Positions 35,371-43,869 of a stretch of 64,000 nt of DNA are shown here, piece by piece. This DNA comes from Achromobacter xylosoxidans A8 (lineage in GTDB: Bacteria; Pseudomonadota; Gammaproteobacteria; Burkholderiales; Burkholderiaceae_B): the NCBI RefSeq assembly GCF_000165835.1, contig NC_014640.1, positions 3,348,001 to 3,412,000 on the forward strand. The letters are read 5' to 3'. Made by a program: the position numbers and the translations under genes. The first letter of the stretch is position 1. The number at the start of each line of letters is the position of its first letter. The notes below the pieces were generated by a model. That model was not told the DNA's origin. It saw nothing but the letters and a program-made list of their open reading frames with translations, and did not search any database.

Positions 35371-36707
35371 GCTTGCGTCTGCGCGCGGTCCTGATCGCAG
35401 GAATTTCTCTGATGGTTTTATGGGCGGCGGCAGCCGCCTGGATGATGCTGGGTGTGCGTGCCGACGTTGCTCGTACACTCGACGGCCGGCTGGCCATGTC
35501 GGCTCGCATGGTCTCTGGCCTGCTTGCAGGCTCGGCCATAGATCCCAACGCCAAGCCGACGGATTTCGCGCAAGCGGTTCGTGTCAATGGCAGCGAAGGA
35601 ATCGCTTGCGAGATTCGTGCGCTTCGCGGCGAAGTTTTGGCGCGCACCAACGGCAGCCCGGCCTCGGACTTCGAAAGCCTGCCTGGCGGTTACAGCACGC
35701 GCATGATAGCGGGGCAGGAATGGCGGATCTATGTGCTTCGTGACGACATCTACCAGATAACGACAGCGGATCGTGTCGATCAAAGGAACTCGCTGATCAA
35801 TGAGTTGCTGTTTGCGGCAGGCGTGCCATTCCTGATCGCGCTTCTTGGCGGACTGGCTGCTCTCTGGATCGGTATTGGGCAAGGCCTTGCGCCGCTGCAA
35901 GCCTTGCGCATGCAGTTGCGGGCCAAGGAGACGGACGACACCACGCCTATTGCCGTCGCGAGGCCGCCAACGGAGCTTCGTCCGGTCCTGGATGCGATGA
36001 ACGGACTGTTGGGACGGCTGGCCCAGGCACTCTCAAGCCAGCGGGCGTTTACGGATGCGGCAGCGCATGAATTGCGTACCCCACTGACCGTGATCGACAC
36101 TCACCTGCAAGTGGCCAGGCTGACTGAAGGCGAAGAAGCCGCGTCTTCACTTGGTAGCGCCGAAGAAGGCGTAAAGCGCCTGCGGCGCACCCTGGACCAA
36201 ATGATGGTTCTTGCTCGTGCCGAGGCATCGATCAACCCGGAAGACAGGTGCGCATCCATCCAGGAAGTCATCTCCAGCGTCATCAATGCAACAACGGTCG
36301 AGGCACAGGTGCGCTTGGCGCTTTCCATTCATGGCTCAGATAGCGGTAGTTCGATTCCCCGCGGGATGCTGGAGGCTGCCGTCCGCAACCTTGTAGACAA
36401 TGCAATCCGCTATTCCCCCGAAAGCATGACTGTCGAAGTCGCGGCGCACTTCGAGTCCCCGACCCGACAATGCCGAGTCATCGTGACCGACCGCGGGCCA
36501 GGACTCAGTGAGGATCAAGTAGCCAAAATTGGGCGCCGCTTCTGGCGCGGAGACCAAGGCCGAAGCCGCAACGACGGTGCTGGTCTTGGTATCTCGATCG
36601 TGCATGCCATTGCCGAGCGATTCGGGGGGACGCTGAATCTGAAGCCCCGGGCAGGCGGGGGTCTGATTGCGGAACTTGTGCTTCCATGTTTCCCGCTGGT
36701 TCAGTGA
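35367..36707 (+). CDS. dsbS: Sensor histidine kinase, DsbS-like
   Basis: A 446-residue membrane kinase with helices near residues 7-29 and 145-165 flanking a periplasmic sensor of about 115 residues. H-box HELRTPLTVIDTH, N-box VRNLVDNAIRY, G1 VTDRGPGLS and G2 GAGLGISIV are all intact. The sensor holds a single cysteine, C81 (EGIACEIRA). In P. aeruginosa DsbS a sensor cysteine (Cys82, as I recall) binds copper, so the position agrees. The gene overlaps the response regulator (ATGA). Copper or periplasmic redox stress is the probable signal. Confidence 0.87.
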   Translation: MSLRLRAVLIAGISLMVLWAAAAAWMMLGVRADVARTLDGRLAMSARMVSGLLAGSAIDPNAKPTDFAQAVRVNGSEGIACEIRALRGEVLARTNGSPASDFESLPGGYSTRMIAGQEWRIYVLRDDIYQITTADRVDQRNSLINELLFAAGVPFLIALLGGLAALWIGIGQGLAPLQALRMQLRAKETDDTTPIAVARPPTELRPVLDAMNGLLGRLAQALSSQRAFTDAAAHELRTPLTVIDTHLQVARLTEGEEAASSLGSAEEGVKRLRRTLDQMMVLARAEASINPEDRCASIQEVISSVINATTVEAQVRLALSIHGSDSGSSIPRGMLEAAVRNLVDNAIRYSPESMTVEVAAHFESPTRQCRVIVTDRGPGLSEDQVAKIGRRFWRGDQGRSRNDGAGLGISIVHAIAERFGGTLNLKPRAGGGLIAELVLPCFPLVQ

Positions 36708-36769
36708 ACTTCAGAATGCACTAGCAGCAGTCCGACAGGCCACAGCGATAGATACAGTGGCTCTCTGCC

Positions 36770-37339
36770 CTACTCTCTGCTCTTTTTGCTCTTGCTGGCC
36801 TGGAAGCGGGCCTTCTTCTGGCGATTCCCGCAGGTGTTCATGTCACACCACCGCCGCGTGCGGCTCTGGCTGGTGTCAAAAAACGCGGCCTGGCAGCTAG
36901 TCGATGCGCACAAGGCCAGCTTTCCGTCTCGTTCGCCTGCGACGATGCTGATGGCGTCGGTGGCGATGACGCCCAGGGCGTCTTCCACGCGGGCCGCCGG
37001 GCCCAGCCACCACTGCCGCCTGCCTTCGGATGACAGGGTTGCCGCGGCCTTGCTCTCGACGCTGCGGGCATTGATGACTTTGACGGCGGACGCAGGCAGC
37101 GGGTCTCCCGACGCGGACGCGCTAGCCGCGGCGTGGATTGCTTCCCTCAGTTCCCAGGCCAGCTCGAGCTGGGCGTTGGTGCAGGATTTCACGGCCAGGC
37201 CGTTCAGCGCCAGCCAATCCAGGAACCGGCGCGGTGTGGGAATACGCTCCACGGAATCGCCTTGACGCTCCGTCAAGGTTCCGGTGAAGCACGTCGCCAG
37301 CACGCTGCCGAGACGGAATTCAGGAAAATCGGCGCGCAT
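36770..37339 (-). CDS. CGNR zinc-finger (ABATE-type) protein, probable regulator
   Basis: A 189-residue protein with the two halves of this family. The N-terminal ABATE-like helical domain includes RRFLDWLALNGLAVKSCTNAQLELA. The C-terminal zinc finger is CASTSCQAAFFDTSQSRTRRWCDMNTCGNRQK, split as C-x4-C and C-x4-CGNR. Such proteins are thought to bind DNA and often lie next to hydrolases or oxidoreductases they control. ATG 37339 follows GGGGGA; a longer start at 37459 overlaps the neighbouring promoter. It is divergent from the epoxide hydrolase gene, which is its likely target. Confidence 0.85.
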   Translation of the reverse strand: MRADFPEFRLGSVLATCFTGTLTERQGDSVERIPTPRRFLDWLALNGLAVKSCTNAQLELAWELREAIHAAASASASGDPLPASAVKVINARSVESKAAATLSSEGRRQWWLGPAARVEDALGVIATDAISIVAGERDGKLALCASTSCQAAFFDTSQSRTRRWCDMNTCGNRQKKARFQASKSKKSRE

Positions 37340-37442
37340 GAGATCCCCCAAGCTGGTTGACCGTGAAATTGGCGGTATGTTAGAACCGTCTAAGCCGGTT
37401 CGCAATGGCTCGTACTTCAAACCACGATGACCAGGAGATCGC

Positions 37443-38615
37443 ATGCCTGCTTCAAACAACGACGTACACGTATTTCAGGCCCGCACCACCGATGCGGATC
37501 TCGACGATCTGCGGGCCCGACTGGCCGCGGCGCGCTTGCCGGAGGCCGAAACCGTTAAGGGCGCGGCGCCCGGCGCCCGCCGCTGGGCGCAAGGCGTTCC
37601 GCTGTCCGACCTCATCAGCGTGGTGGACTACTGGCGCACCGCGTACGATTGGCGCTCGTTCGAGGCGCGCCTGAACCGGATCGGGCAGTTCCGCACCGTG
37701 ATTGATGGCCTGGGTATCCACTTCCTGCACCGCCGGTCCCGGCGCGCGGACGCCACTCCTCTGCTGCTGACGCATGGTTGGCCGGGCAGCATCGTTGAAT
37801 TCGTCGATATCGTGGACGAGCTGGCAAATCCGAAGGACGCCGGCGCGCCGGCGTTCCATGTGGTGGCGCCGTCGCTGCCGGGATTCGGCTATAGCGACAA
37901 ACCGGCAGCGACGGGTTGGGGAACCGAGAGGATCGCAACCGCCTGGGTGGAACTGATGGAACGGTTGGGCTATGACAAGTTCCTGGCCCACGGCGGCGAT
38001 TGGGGAGGCGTGATCACCGCGATCCTGGGCGGCAGGTTTCCGGCGCGGGTCATGGGCATCCACACCACGCTCGCGCAGGCCCCGCCAGGGTTGCCGTTGG
38101 ACGGGCTGACGGCCGCTGAACGCAAATGGGCCGAGGACACCCGCGACTTCTGGCGCTACCGGGCCGCCTACGCGAAACAGCAGGCGACCCGGCCGCAAAC
38201 GATAGGATATGCGCTGGTCGACTCGCCGGTCGGGCAACTGGCCTGGATCCTGGATAAATTCGCGGAGTGGACGGATAGCGTAGACAGCCCCTTCGAGCGG
38301 ATTTCGCGGGACCGCATCCTGGACAACGTCACCCTGTATTGGCTGACGCGGACCGGCGCGTCGTCGGCGCGTATCTATTACGAAAGCCACGACTCGCTGG
38401 ACCCCGAGTTGCGGGTCGATGTGCCGTCGGCCATCAGCATCTACCCCCGCGACATCGAAAAATGTCCGCGTCCCTGGGCGCAGCAGCGGTATCGGCGGAT
38501 CGTCCGGTGGCGCACGCCCGACATCGGCGGGCATTTCCCGTCGCTGGAAGCGCCCGAGGATTTCGTCAAGGACCTGCAGGCGGGCCTCGCGGCCGTGCTG
38601 GCCGCCCATCGGTGA
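37443..38615 (+). CDS. Epoxide hydrolase (microsomal/EHN type)
   Basis: A 390-residue alpha/beta hydrolase with the N-terminal EHN domain (DADLDDLRARLAAARLPEAE). The oxyanion motif HGWPGS is at residues 111-116, nucleophile D186 in HGGDWGG, and the late histidine in GGHFPSLEAPE. Using Asp and not Ser as nucleophile marks it as an epoxide hydrolase (or haloalkane dehalogenase relative). It opens epoxides to diols by an alkyl-enzyme intermediate. It is probably controlled by the divergent CGNR regulator. Its stop lies 20 bases from the convergent PepSY gene. Confidence 0.9.
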   Translation: MPASNNDVHVFQARTTDADLDDLRARLAAARLPEAETVKGAAPGARRWAQGVPLSDLISVVDYWRTAYDWRSFEARLNRIGQFRTVIDGLGIHFLHRRSRRADATPLLLTHGWPGSIVEFVDIVDELANPKDAGAPAFHVVAPSLPGFGYSDKPAATGWGTERIATAWVELMERLGYDKFLAHGGDWGGVITAILGGRFPARVMGIHTTLAQAPPGLPLDGLTAAERKWAEDTRDFWRYRAAYAKQQATRPQTIGYALVDSPVGQLAWILDKFAEWTDSVDSPFERISRDRILDNVTLYWLTRTGASSARIYYESHDSLDPELRVDVPSAISIYPRDIEKCPRPWAQQRYRRIVRWRTPDIGGHFPSLEAPEDFVKDLQAGLAAVLAAHR

Positions 38616-38635
38616 GGCGCGCCCGGGACTTATGG

Positions 38636-39751
38636 TCATGCACGGTGGGATGGGCGTATTCGCGGTCCATGCAATCTCAACGACCTCCTGCGCCACCAGA
38701 GCCAGACTCCGCTGATGCCCAATGTGCCCAGGCCCAGGCCCAGCAATGCCACGACGGTTTCGCCCGCAACGCCGCCCAACTCGCCCGTGTGCAGCGGATA
38801 AAGCACGGAATTGATCCGCGCGCCCGGATCGAGTTCGTTCCAGCGCTGCGCCGCCAGCACCTTGCCGTCGCGCGGGTCCAGCCAGACGGTGGACCGTCCG
38901 TTGGGATGCGGATCGTCCGGCACGCTCATGCGGATGGCCAAGGGCCGGTCGGTGCGCGGGGTGTAAAGAAAGTAGCCTATCGAGCCGTCCGGAAATGCCG
39001 CCTGGGCGGCGGCGGCCAGTTCGTCCAGGGACCGAGGCTGGATGGCGCCTGCGGGCTGCGTCGGCAGCTTGGGCGCGACGACCGGGGTCTGGCCGCTGGC
39101 CAGCGTGATCCAGCCGCCTATCGGACGCCAGGCCATGTAGGCGCCGCTGGCCATGCACACGGCTAACGCAAGCGCCAGGATGGCGCCGCCGTTGCGGTGC
39201 AGGTCGAACAAGGCGCGCAACGTGCCCTTATCGAACGCCATGCGCAAGGACGGCGGCCATTTGCGCGGCCACCAGACGATCAGGCCGGATACCGTCAGCA
39301 CCAGATAGGCCAGCGCCGTCCAGGCCAGTATGGCTTTGCCGGTCTGTTCCAGCATCAGGGCGCTGTGCAGCTTATAGACCAGGGCGACGATGCCTTCGTC
39401 GTCAGCCCTTCTGCCCTGCTCCCGGCCGCTGGTCGGATCCAGATAGACCGTGCCGTCCCAGGCGCCAGCCGCCCTCACCCTGACCTGCATGGTTTCGCCC
39501 GAATCGCGCGGCGGACGGAAGGTGAAGGAGGCTTGCGGCCCGAACCCGGCGGCCAGATTGCGGCGCAAGGATTCGAACGATGCCGGCTGGCCGGCGCCTG
39601 CGCTTTCGGCCCGGAACAATTCCGGATGCAGCAGTTTGTCCAGCGGCCGGGCAACCACCAGAAAGGCGCCGCTGAGCCCGGAGAGGATCAGGATCCCGCC
39701 CAGGCTCAGCGCGACCCAGCGATGGCATAGCAGCCAGATGCGCTTGGGCAT
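38636..39751 (-). CDS. PepSY-associated membrane protein (siderophore-reductase type)
   Basis: A 371-residue inner-membrane protein of the PepSY_TM family with about four to five membrane helices. Features are RIWLLCHRWVALSLGGILILSGLSGAF at the N-terminus, periplasmic PepSY-like segments (VYLDPTSGREQGRR, TVWLDPRDGKVLAAQRW), and conserved histidines in LHSALM and PLHTGELGG. Members next to TonB receptors reduce ferric siderophores or help take up the metal. Its ATG overlaps the receptor stop by one base (TGATG), so the two are coupled. It is the last gene of the second iron-type module. Confidence 0.85.
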   Translation of the reverse strand: MPKRIWLLCHRWVALSLGGILILSGLSGAFLVVARPLDKLLHPELFRAESAGAGQPASFESLRRNLAAGFGPQASFTFRPPRDSGETMQVRVRAAGAWDGTVYLDPTSGREQGRRADDEGIVALVYKLHSALMLEQTGKAILAWTALAYLVLTVSGLIVWWPRKWPPSLRMAFDKGTLRALFDLHRNGGAILALALAVCMASGAYMAWRPIGGWITLASGQTPVVAPKLPTQPAGAIQPRSLDELAAAAQAAFPDGSIGYFLYTPRTDRPLAIRMSVPDDPHPNGRSTVWLDPRDGKVLAAQRWNELDPGARINSVLYPLHTGELGGVAGETVVALLGLGLGTLGISGVWLWWRRRSLRLHGPRIRPSHRA

Positions 39752-42120
39752 CAGTACGCCAGGCGCGCCTGCAGGTAGACCATGCGCGGCGCGCCGACCA
39801 TGCGGCCGCCGTTGGTGTCGACGTTGCGGGTGTAGTAGCGGCGGTCAAACAGATTGTTCACGCCGACGGCCAGTTCGCTGCCCTTCCATTGCGGCAGCTT
39901 GTAGCTGAGCTGCGTGTTCCAGACGCTGAAGCCCGGCACCCGGCCTTCGCTCGCGTCGGCGCTCTCGTCTTCGGTGTTGGCCGTGTCCGAATACTGGCCG
40001 CTCTGCGCGGTGGTGTAGAGGTTGAAGGTCCAGTTATTGCGGGTGTAGCGGCCGCCCAGCGTGCCGGTCTGGCGCGAATAGAACGGCACGTCGTTGCCTT
40101 CGAACTCGCCGGATTTCTGGATGGCGCGCACGTAGGTGTAGTTGGCGTAGAGATTCAGGCCGGCGAGTGGTCCGGACTTGTCGAAGTCATAATCGATGGC
40201 GAATTCGACGCCGTTGTGGGTGGTGGCGCCCAGATTGCGGAACACGGCCGGATTGGTGCCGGGGATCGACAGGATCTGGTTGTCGAAGCGCAGATCGAAG
40301 ACCGTGAATTCGGTGTGGGTCTGTTCGCCCGAGTAGCGCAGGCCGGCTTCGATGGTCTTGGCGACTTCGGGGCTGAGCGGGTTGGACGCCGACATCGAGT
40401 TCAGCTGCGTGTACTGCACCGCGCCGAACGAGGTGTTGTAGTTGGTATAGAGCGTCAGTGCGTCGTCGACCAGATAGGCCACGTTCAGCGACGGCAGGCC
40501 GCGGCTGTTGCGCAGGTCGAACGGTGTGTCGTTGGCGGTGCCGCTGGGCTGGCGGTTGGTGCGGATGTGCTCATAGCGCACGCCGGGCGTCACGCGCCAT
40601 TTGCCGTAGGCGATGCGGTCGTCCAGGTAGATGGAGTGCGCTTCGGTCTTGTTGTCGAAGACCTGGGCGACGCCGACGCGCTGGCCCGTGGCCAGGGATT
40701 CCGAATAGCGCCGGTCCTGGCCGGTTTCGTGGATGTAGCGATAGCCGATGGTCACGTCGTGCGTGGTCGGGCCCCATTCCAGGCGCTGCGTGTAGCGTGG
40801 CTCTATGCCCAGCACCTGGTTGTTGCGCGGCTGGTAGTCGTTGCGTCCTGTCGTGGTGTTGATCAGCGAACTCTGGCGCGAGCTGTCGTAGTGATAGACG
40901 CGGGCCTCGAACTCCTGGGTGTCCGAGATGGAGTTCAGGTAGCCGATGTCGACCTGGTCGCGCTGGCCTTTCCAGTAGTCGGTGGGATGGGTGTTCTGGA
41001 ACGGATCATCGCGGTACTGCGCTACGGTCAGGCCGCCGGGCGTCATGGACTTGACGTCGTAGTGCGCGAACTTGCCGTAGATTTCCGAGGTCGGCGTCAG
41101 CTCATAGCGCCACTTCAGCGCCACGTCGTTGTAGCGGTCGTGGCTGGCATCGCGCCATTGCTCGCCGTCCATGCCGGAGTACATCAGCGCCACGCCCAGG
41201 CCGTTTTCGAACTGCGTGCCCATGAAGCCGGTGTACTGGGTATTGGTGCCGCCCTGGCTGAAGATGTTGTAGCGGGCGGAAGCCTCGGCGGTGAGTCCGG
41301 GGGTAGTCGGAATCGAACGGGTCTTGAAGTTGATCACGCCGCCCACGTTCTGCGGGCCATAGCGCACTGCCCCGCCGCCGCGCACCACGTCGATGGCTTC
41401 GATGTTGCCCAGGCTGGTCGGCGACATCACCAGGTTCGGCTGGCCGTAAGGGGCCATGGCCATGGGAATGCCGTCCAGCAGCATGGTGGTGCGAAATGAA
41501 TTGCGCGGGTTCAGGCCGCGGATGCCGACATGCAGGCCTACCGAACTGCCGCTGGCGCTGGTGCTGCCGCTGATCTGCACGCCGGGCACGCGGCGCAGCA
41601 CGTCGGCCACGCTGGTGGCGCCGCTGTTCTGGATTTCGTCGCGCTTGACCAGCGTGCGGGCGCCGCCGAAGGTCTGCACGCTGTTTTCCAGGCCGGTGCC
41701 CAGCCAGTCGCCGCTGACCTGGATCGACTCCAGCGTGTTGGCGTTGCCTGCTGGTATGGCCTTGGCCGCGGGGGCCGGCGCGCGCACCACGTACCCCTGG
41801 CCGCCCTGCTCCACCGCCACCAGGCCGGTGCCGGACAGCAGTTGGGCCAACCCGGACTCCACGCCGTAGCTGCCATCCAGGCCCTGGGTCCGCAGCCCGC
41901 CCGTGTCCTCGGGCCGGAAGGAAAGCGTGATGCCGCCCGCCTTGGCGAAGGCGGAGAGCGCCTGGTCCAAGGGACCTGCCGGGATGCGATAGTCATGCAT
42001 TGCGGACGGAGCCGCGCTTTGGGCTGCCGCGGGCGGCGCCGCGGCGAACGCGGCCGCCAGGCTCAGCGTCAATCCGGCCAGCCTCAGGACGCGGGTTTGG
42101 GTTTGGTCTTCGACTGCCAC
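39751..42120 (-). CDS. TonB-dependent receptor with STN domain (FecA type)
   Basis: A 789-residue outer-membrane receptor. A signal peptide ends near AAAQSAAP, and an STN signalling domain covers about residues 42-112 (YRIPAGPLDQALSAFAKAGG). The plug includes IEAIDVVRGGGAVRYGPQNVGGVINF, and the barrel ends at the C-terminus with LQARLAY. The plug differs from the first receptor and resembles FecA (ferric citrate) more. The start codon is a GTG at 42120; no in-frame ATG precedes the signal peptide. It is preceded by FecR- and FecI-like genes and followed by a PepSY protein, so it should work in surface signalling. Confidence 0.9.
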   Translation of the reverse strand: MAVEDQTQTRVLRLAGLTLSLAAAFAAAPPAAAQSAAPSAMHDYRIPAGPLDQALSAFAKAGGITLSFRPEDTGGLRTQGLDGSYGVESGLAQLLSGTGLVAVEQGGQGYVVRAPAPAAKAIPAGNANTLESIQVSGDWLGTGLENSVQTFGGARTLVKRDEIQNSGATSVADVLRRVPGVQISGSTSASGSSVGLHVGIRGLNPRNSFRTTMLLDGIPMAMAPYGQPNLVMSPTSLGNIEAIDVVRGGGAVRYGPQNVGGVINFKTRSIPTTPGLTAEASARYNIFSQGGTNTQYTGFMGTQFENGLGVALMYSGMDGEQWRDASHDRYNDVALKWRYELTPTSEIYGKFAHYDVKSMTPGGLTVAQYRDDPFQNTHPTDYWKGQRDQVDIGYLNSISDTQEFEARVYHYDSSRQSSLINTTTGRNDYQPRNNQVLGIEPRYTQRLEWGPTTHDVTIGYRYIHETGQDRRYSESLATGQRVGVAQVFDNKTEAHSIYLDDRIAYGKWRVTPGVRYEHIRTNRQPSGTANDTPFDLRNSRGLPSLNVAYLVDDALTLYTNYNTSFGAVQYTQLNSMSASNPLSPEVAKTIEAGLRYSGEQTHTEFTVFDLRFDNQILSIPGTNPAVFRNLGATTHNGVEFAIDYDFDKSGPLAGLNLYANYTYVRAIQKSGEFEGNDVPFYSRQTGTLGGRYTRNNWTFNLYTTAQSGQYSDTANTEDESADASEGRVPGFSVWNTQLSYKLPQWKGSELAVGVNNLFDRRYYTRNVDTNGGRMVGAPRMVYLQARLAY

Positions 42121-42237
42121 TTGGTCACATCCCTACAGGTCATCAATGCGCGGTATGCCGGATGAGGCCGGGAGAAAGGGACAGGCGTGATGCGGCAAAG
42201 TTGTAAATAAGTGAAACCTGGACGGACTGGCGACGCG

Positions 42238-43206
42238 TCAGCGCGTCAGCGTGACCCAGTAGGACGTGCGCGCCACGACGCGCAGGTCCAGCGTCTTGGC
42301 CACAACGGCGAGTAGCGCGTCGGTGTCTTGCAGGCGGAACACGCCGGACACCCGCAGGCCGCCCACCGCCGGATCGCAACGCACCACGCCGCGCCGGTAG
42401 CGCGATACCTCGGCCAGCAGCATGTCCAGCCGCATGTTGTCGGCTTCGATGGCGCCGCGCGTCCATCCGGGCGACTCCGATCCGGCGGGCGCGCTGGGCA
42501 GGAAGGCATCGGAGGTGAAGCGGACCGACTCGCCGGCGTTGAAGATCCGTTCCGGACTGCCGTTCCTGAGGTTCACGGCGACGCGGTGCTCCAGTACGGC
42601 CAGTTCGGTCAGGGCGTCGCCGTCATCCAGTTGCCGCACCACAAAGCGGGTACCCAAGGCGCGCAAGCGGCCCTGGGGCGTCTCCACGATAAAGGGCCGC
42701 GCCCTGCCCGACTGGTCGGCGGCCGTACGCACATAGACTTCGCCGCCGCGCAACTGCAGCAGGCGTGTTTCGTCGGAATAGCGCACGTCCATGGCCGTGT
42801 CGGTATTCAGGTGAACCTGGCTGCCGTCGGCCAGGCGCAGATCCTGGTCTTCGCCCACCGCCGTGTGATAGGCGCCCGCCGGCTGTGTATTCATGCGATA
42901 GGCCAGCAAGGCAGCGGGCGGCAGCGTCAGCCCCAGCGCTGCCAGGGTGCGCAGCACCGTGCGCCGGCTGACTTGCGGCGCACGCGTCAAGAGCGGCACG
43001 CCTACCGAGGCCGGCACGGCGTCGAATTGCTGCATCAGGCGCTGCGCCCGCTGCCAAGCAAGCTCGCGCTCGGGATTGCCATGGCGCCAGCGTTCAAAGG
43101 CTGCATGATCGGCCGGCCCTGCCTCGCCGGAGTGCAGGCGCACCAGCCAACGGGCGGCTTCCCGAATGACCGAGGCATCGATCGGCTTGGATCCTGTCGC
43201 GTCCAT
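42238..43206 (-). CDS. FecR-family anti-sigma/sigma regulator
   Basis: A 322-residue single-pass membrane regulator. The N-terminal cytoplasmic domain has REAARWLVRLHSGEAG and FERWRHGNPERELAWQRA. The membrane helix is at about residues 83-103 (TVLRTLAALGLTLPPAALLAY). The periplasmic FecR domain contains LQLRGGEVYVRTAADQSGRARPF, and a C-terminal STN-like segment follows. It starts four bases after the sigma gene stop. It transmits the ligand signal from the downstream receptor. Confidence 0.9.
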   Translation of the reverse strand: MDATGSKPIDASVIREAARWLVRLHSGEAGPADHAAFERWRHGNPERELAWQRAQRLMQQFDAVPASVGVPLLTRAPQVSRRTVLRTLAALGLTLPPAALLAYRMNTQPAGAYHTAVGEDQDLRLADGSQVHLNTDTAMDVRYSDETRLLQLRGGEVYVRTAADQSGRARPFIVETPQGRLRALGTRFVVRQLDDGDALTELAVLEHRVAVNLRNGSPERIFNAGESVRFTSDAFLPSAPAGSESPGWTRGAIEADNMRLDMLLAEVSRYRRGVVRCDPAVGGLRVSGVFRLQDTDALLAVVAKTLDLRVVARTSYWVTLTR

Positions 43207-43209
43207 TTG

Positions 43210-43710
43210 TCAGGAGTCCAGCATGGTCAGGCAGATTTCGAAGCCTTGGGCCATGTAGCGCTTTACCGTACGGTCGCTCAGGCCGGTGCGCGCGGCGATC
43301 TCGACGTAGGTGAGACCTTCCAGTTGCGACAGGACGAACACCTCGCGCGCCTGCGGCGCAAGGTTACCGAGCATGCGGTCCAGCTGTTGCAGCGCCTGCT
43401 GCACGCCCAGCAGCATCTCGGGCGTAGCCTCTAATTCCGGCGGCAGCGCGGCCATGGCCTCGAGCCAGGCGCGTTCCAGCGAGCGGCGGCGCCAGTGATC
43501 GTTGAGCAGCCCCCGGGCGATGGTCGTCAGATAGGCCCTGGGCTGGCGCAGCGTGCGGACTTCTTCCGGATTGCGCAGCACGCGCAGAAAGGTGTCGTGC
43601 GCGAAGTCGGATGCCTCATCGCCATGGCCGAGGCGATGCCGCCACCATTGGCAGAGCCATTCGTAATGGTTTTCGCAGAGTAGCTGTAGCGGCTGTAGGG
43701 GGTTGGACAT
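43210..43710 (-). CDS. ECF sigma factor, FecI-like
   Basis: A 166-residue ECF sigma factor, close to the FecI norm. Region 2 shows GDEASDFAHDTFLRVLRN and QPRAYLTTIARGLLNDHWRRR. Region 4 shows LAPQAREVFVLSQLEGLTYVEIAARTGLSDRTVKRYM. ATG 43710 (MSNPLQPL) was chosen because it gives the usual FecI start (LCENHYEWLCQWWRHRLG soon after); a start at 43800 would add a basic tail without family support. A weak Fur-box-like sequence lies upstream at 43787-43805 (11 of 19 consensus bases). Confidence 0.9.
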   Translation of the reverse strand: MSNPLQPLQLLCENHYEWLCQWWRHRLGHGDEASDFAHDTFLRVLRNPEEVRTLRQPRAYLTTIARGLLNDHWRRRSLERAWLEAMAALPPELEATPEMLLGVQQALQQLDRMLGNLAPQAREVFVLSQLEGLTYVEIAARTGLSDRTVKRYMAQGFEICLTMLDS

Positions 43711-43869
43711 GCTCGAACGCCCCGATAGGCAGCGCGATGACACGGAACGGCGGCCTGCCGGGCGGTAGCGCCGGCGGCCAATCGGGGTAAATGATACCAA
43801 GAACCGTTCGCAGTATCGAACTGGCGGCAGCGAGCACTCAAGCTTCTTGAAGTCTGCCGCCTTATGCCC

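Noticed and set aside
31037..36707. Mobile-element origin of the Dsb block
   Set aside because: No integrase, transposase, direct terminal repeats or tRNA were seen at either edge; only a visual composition impression supports transfer.
43787..43805. Possible Fur box before the second sigma gene
   Set aside because: Only 11 of 19 consensus positions match and the right half is poor, so I did not list it as a feature.
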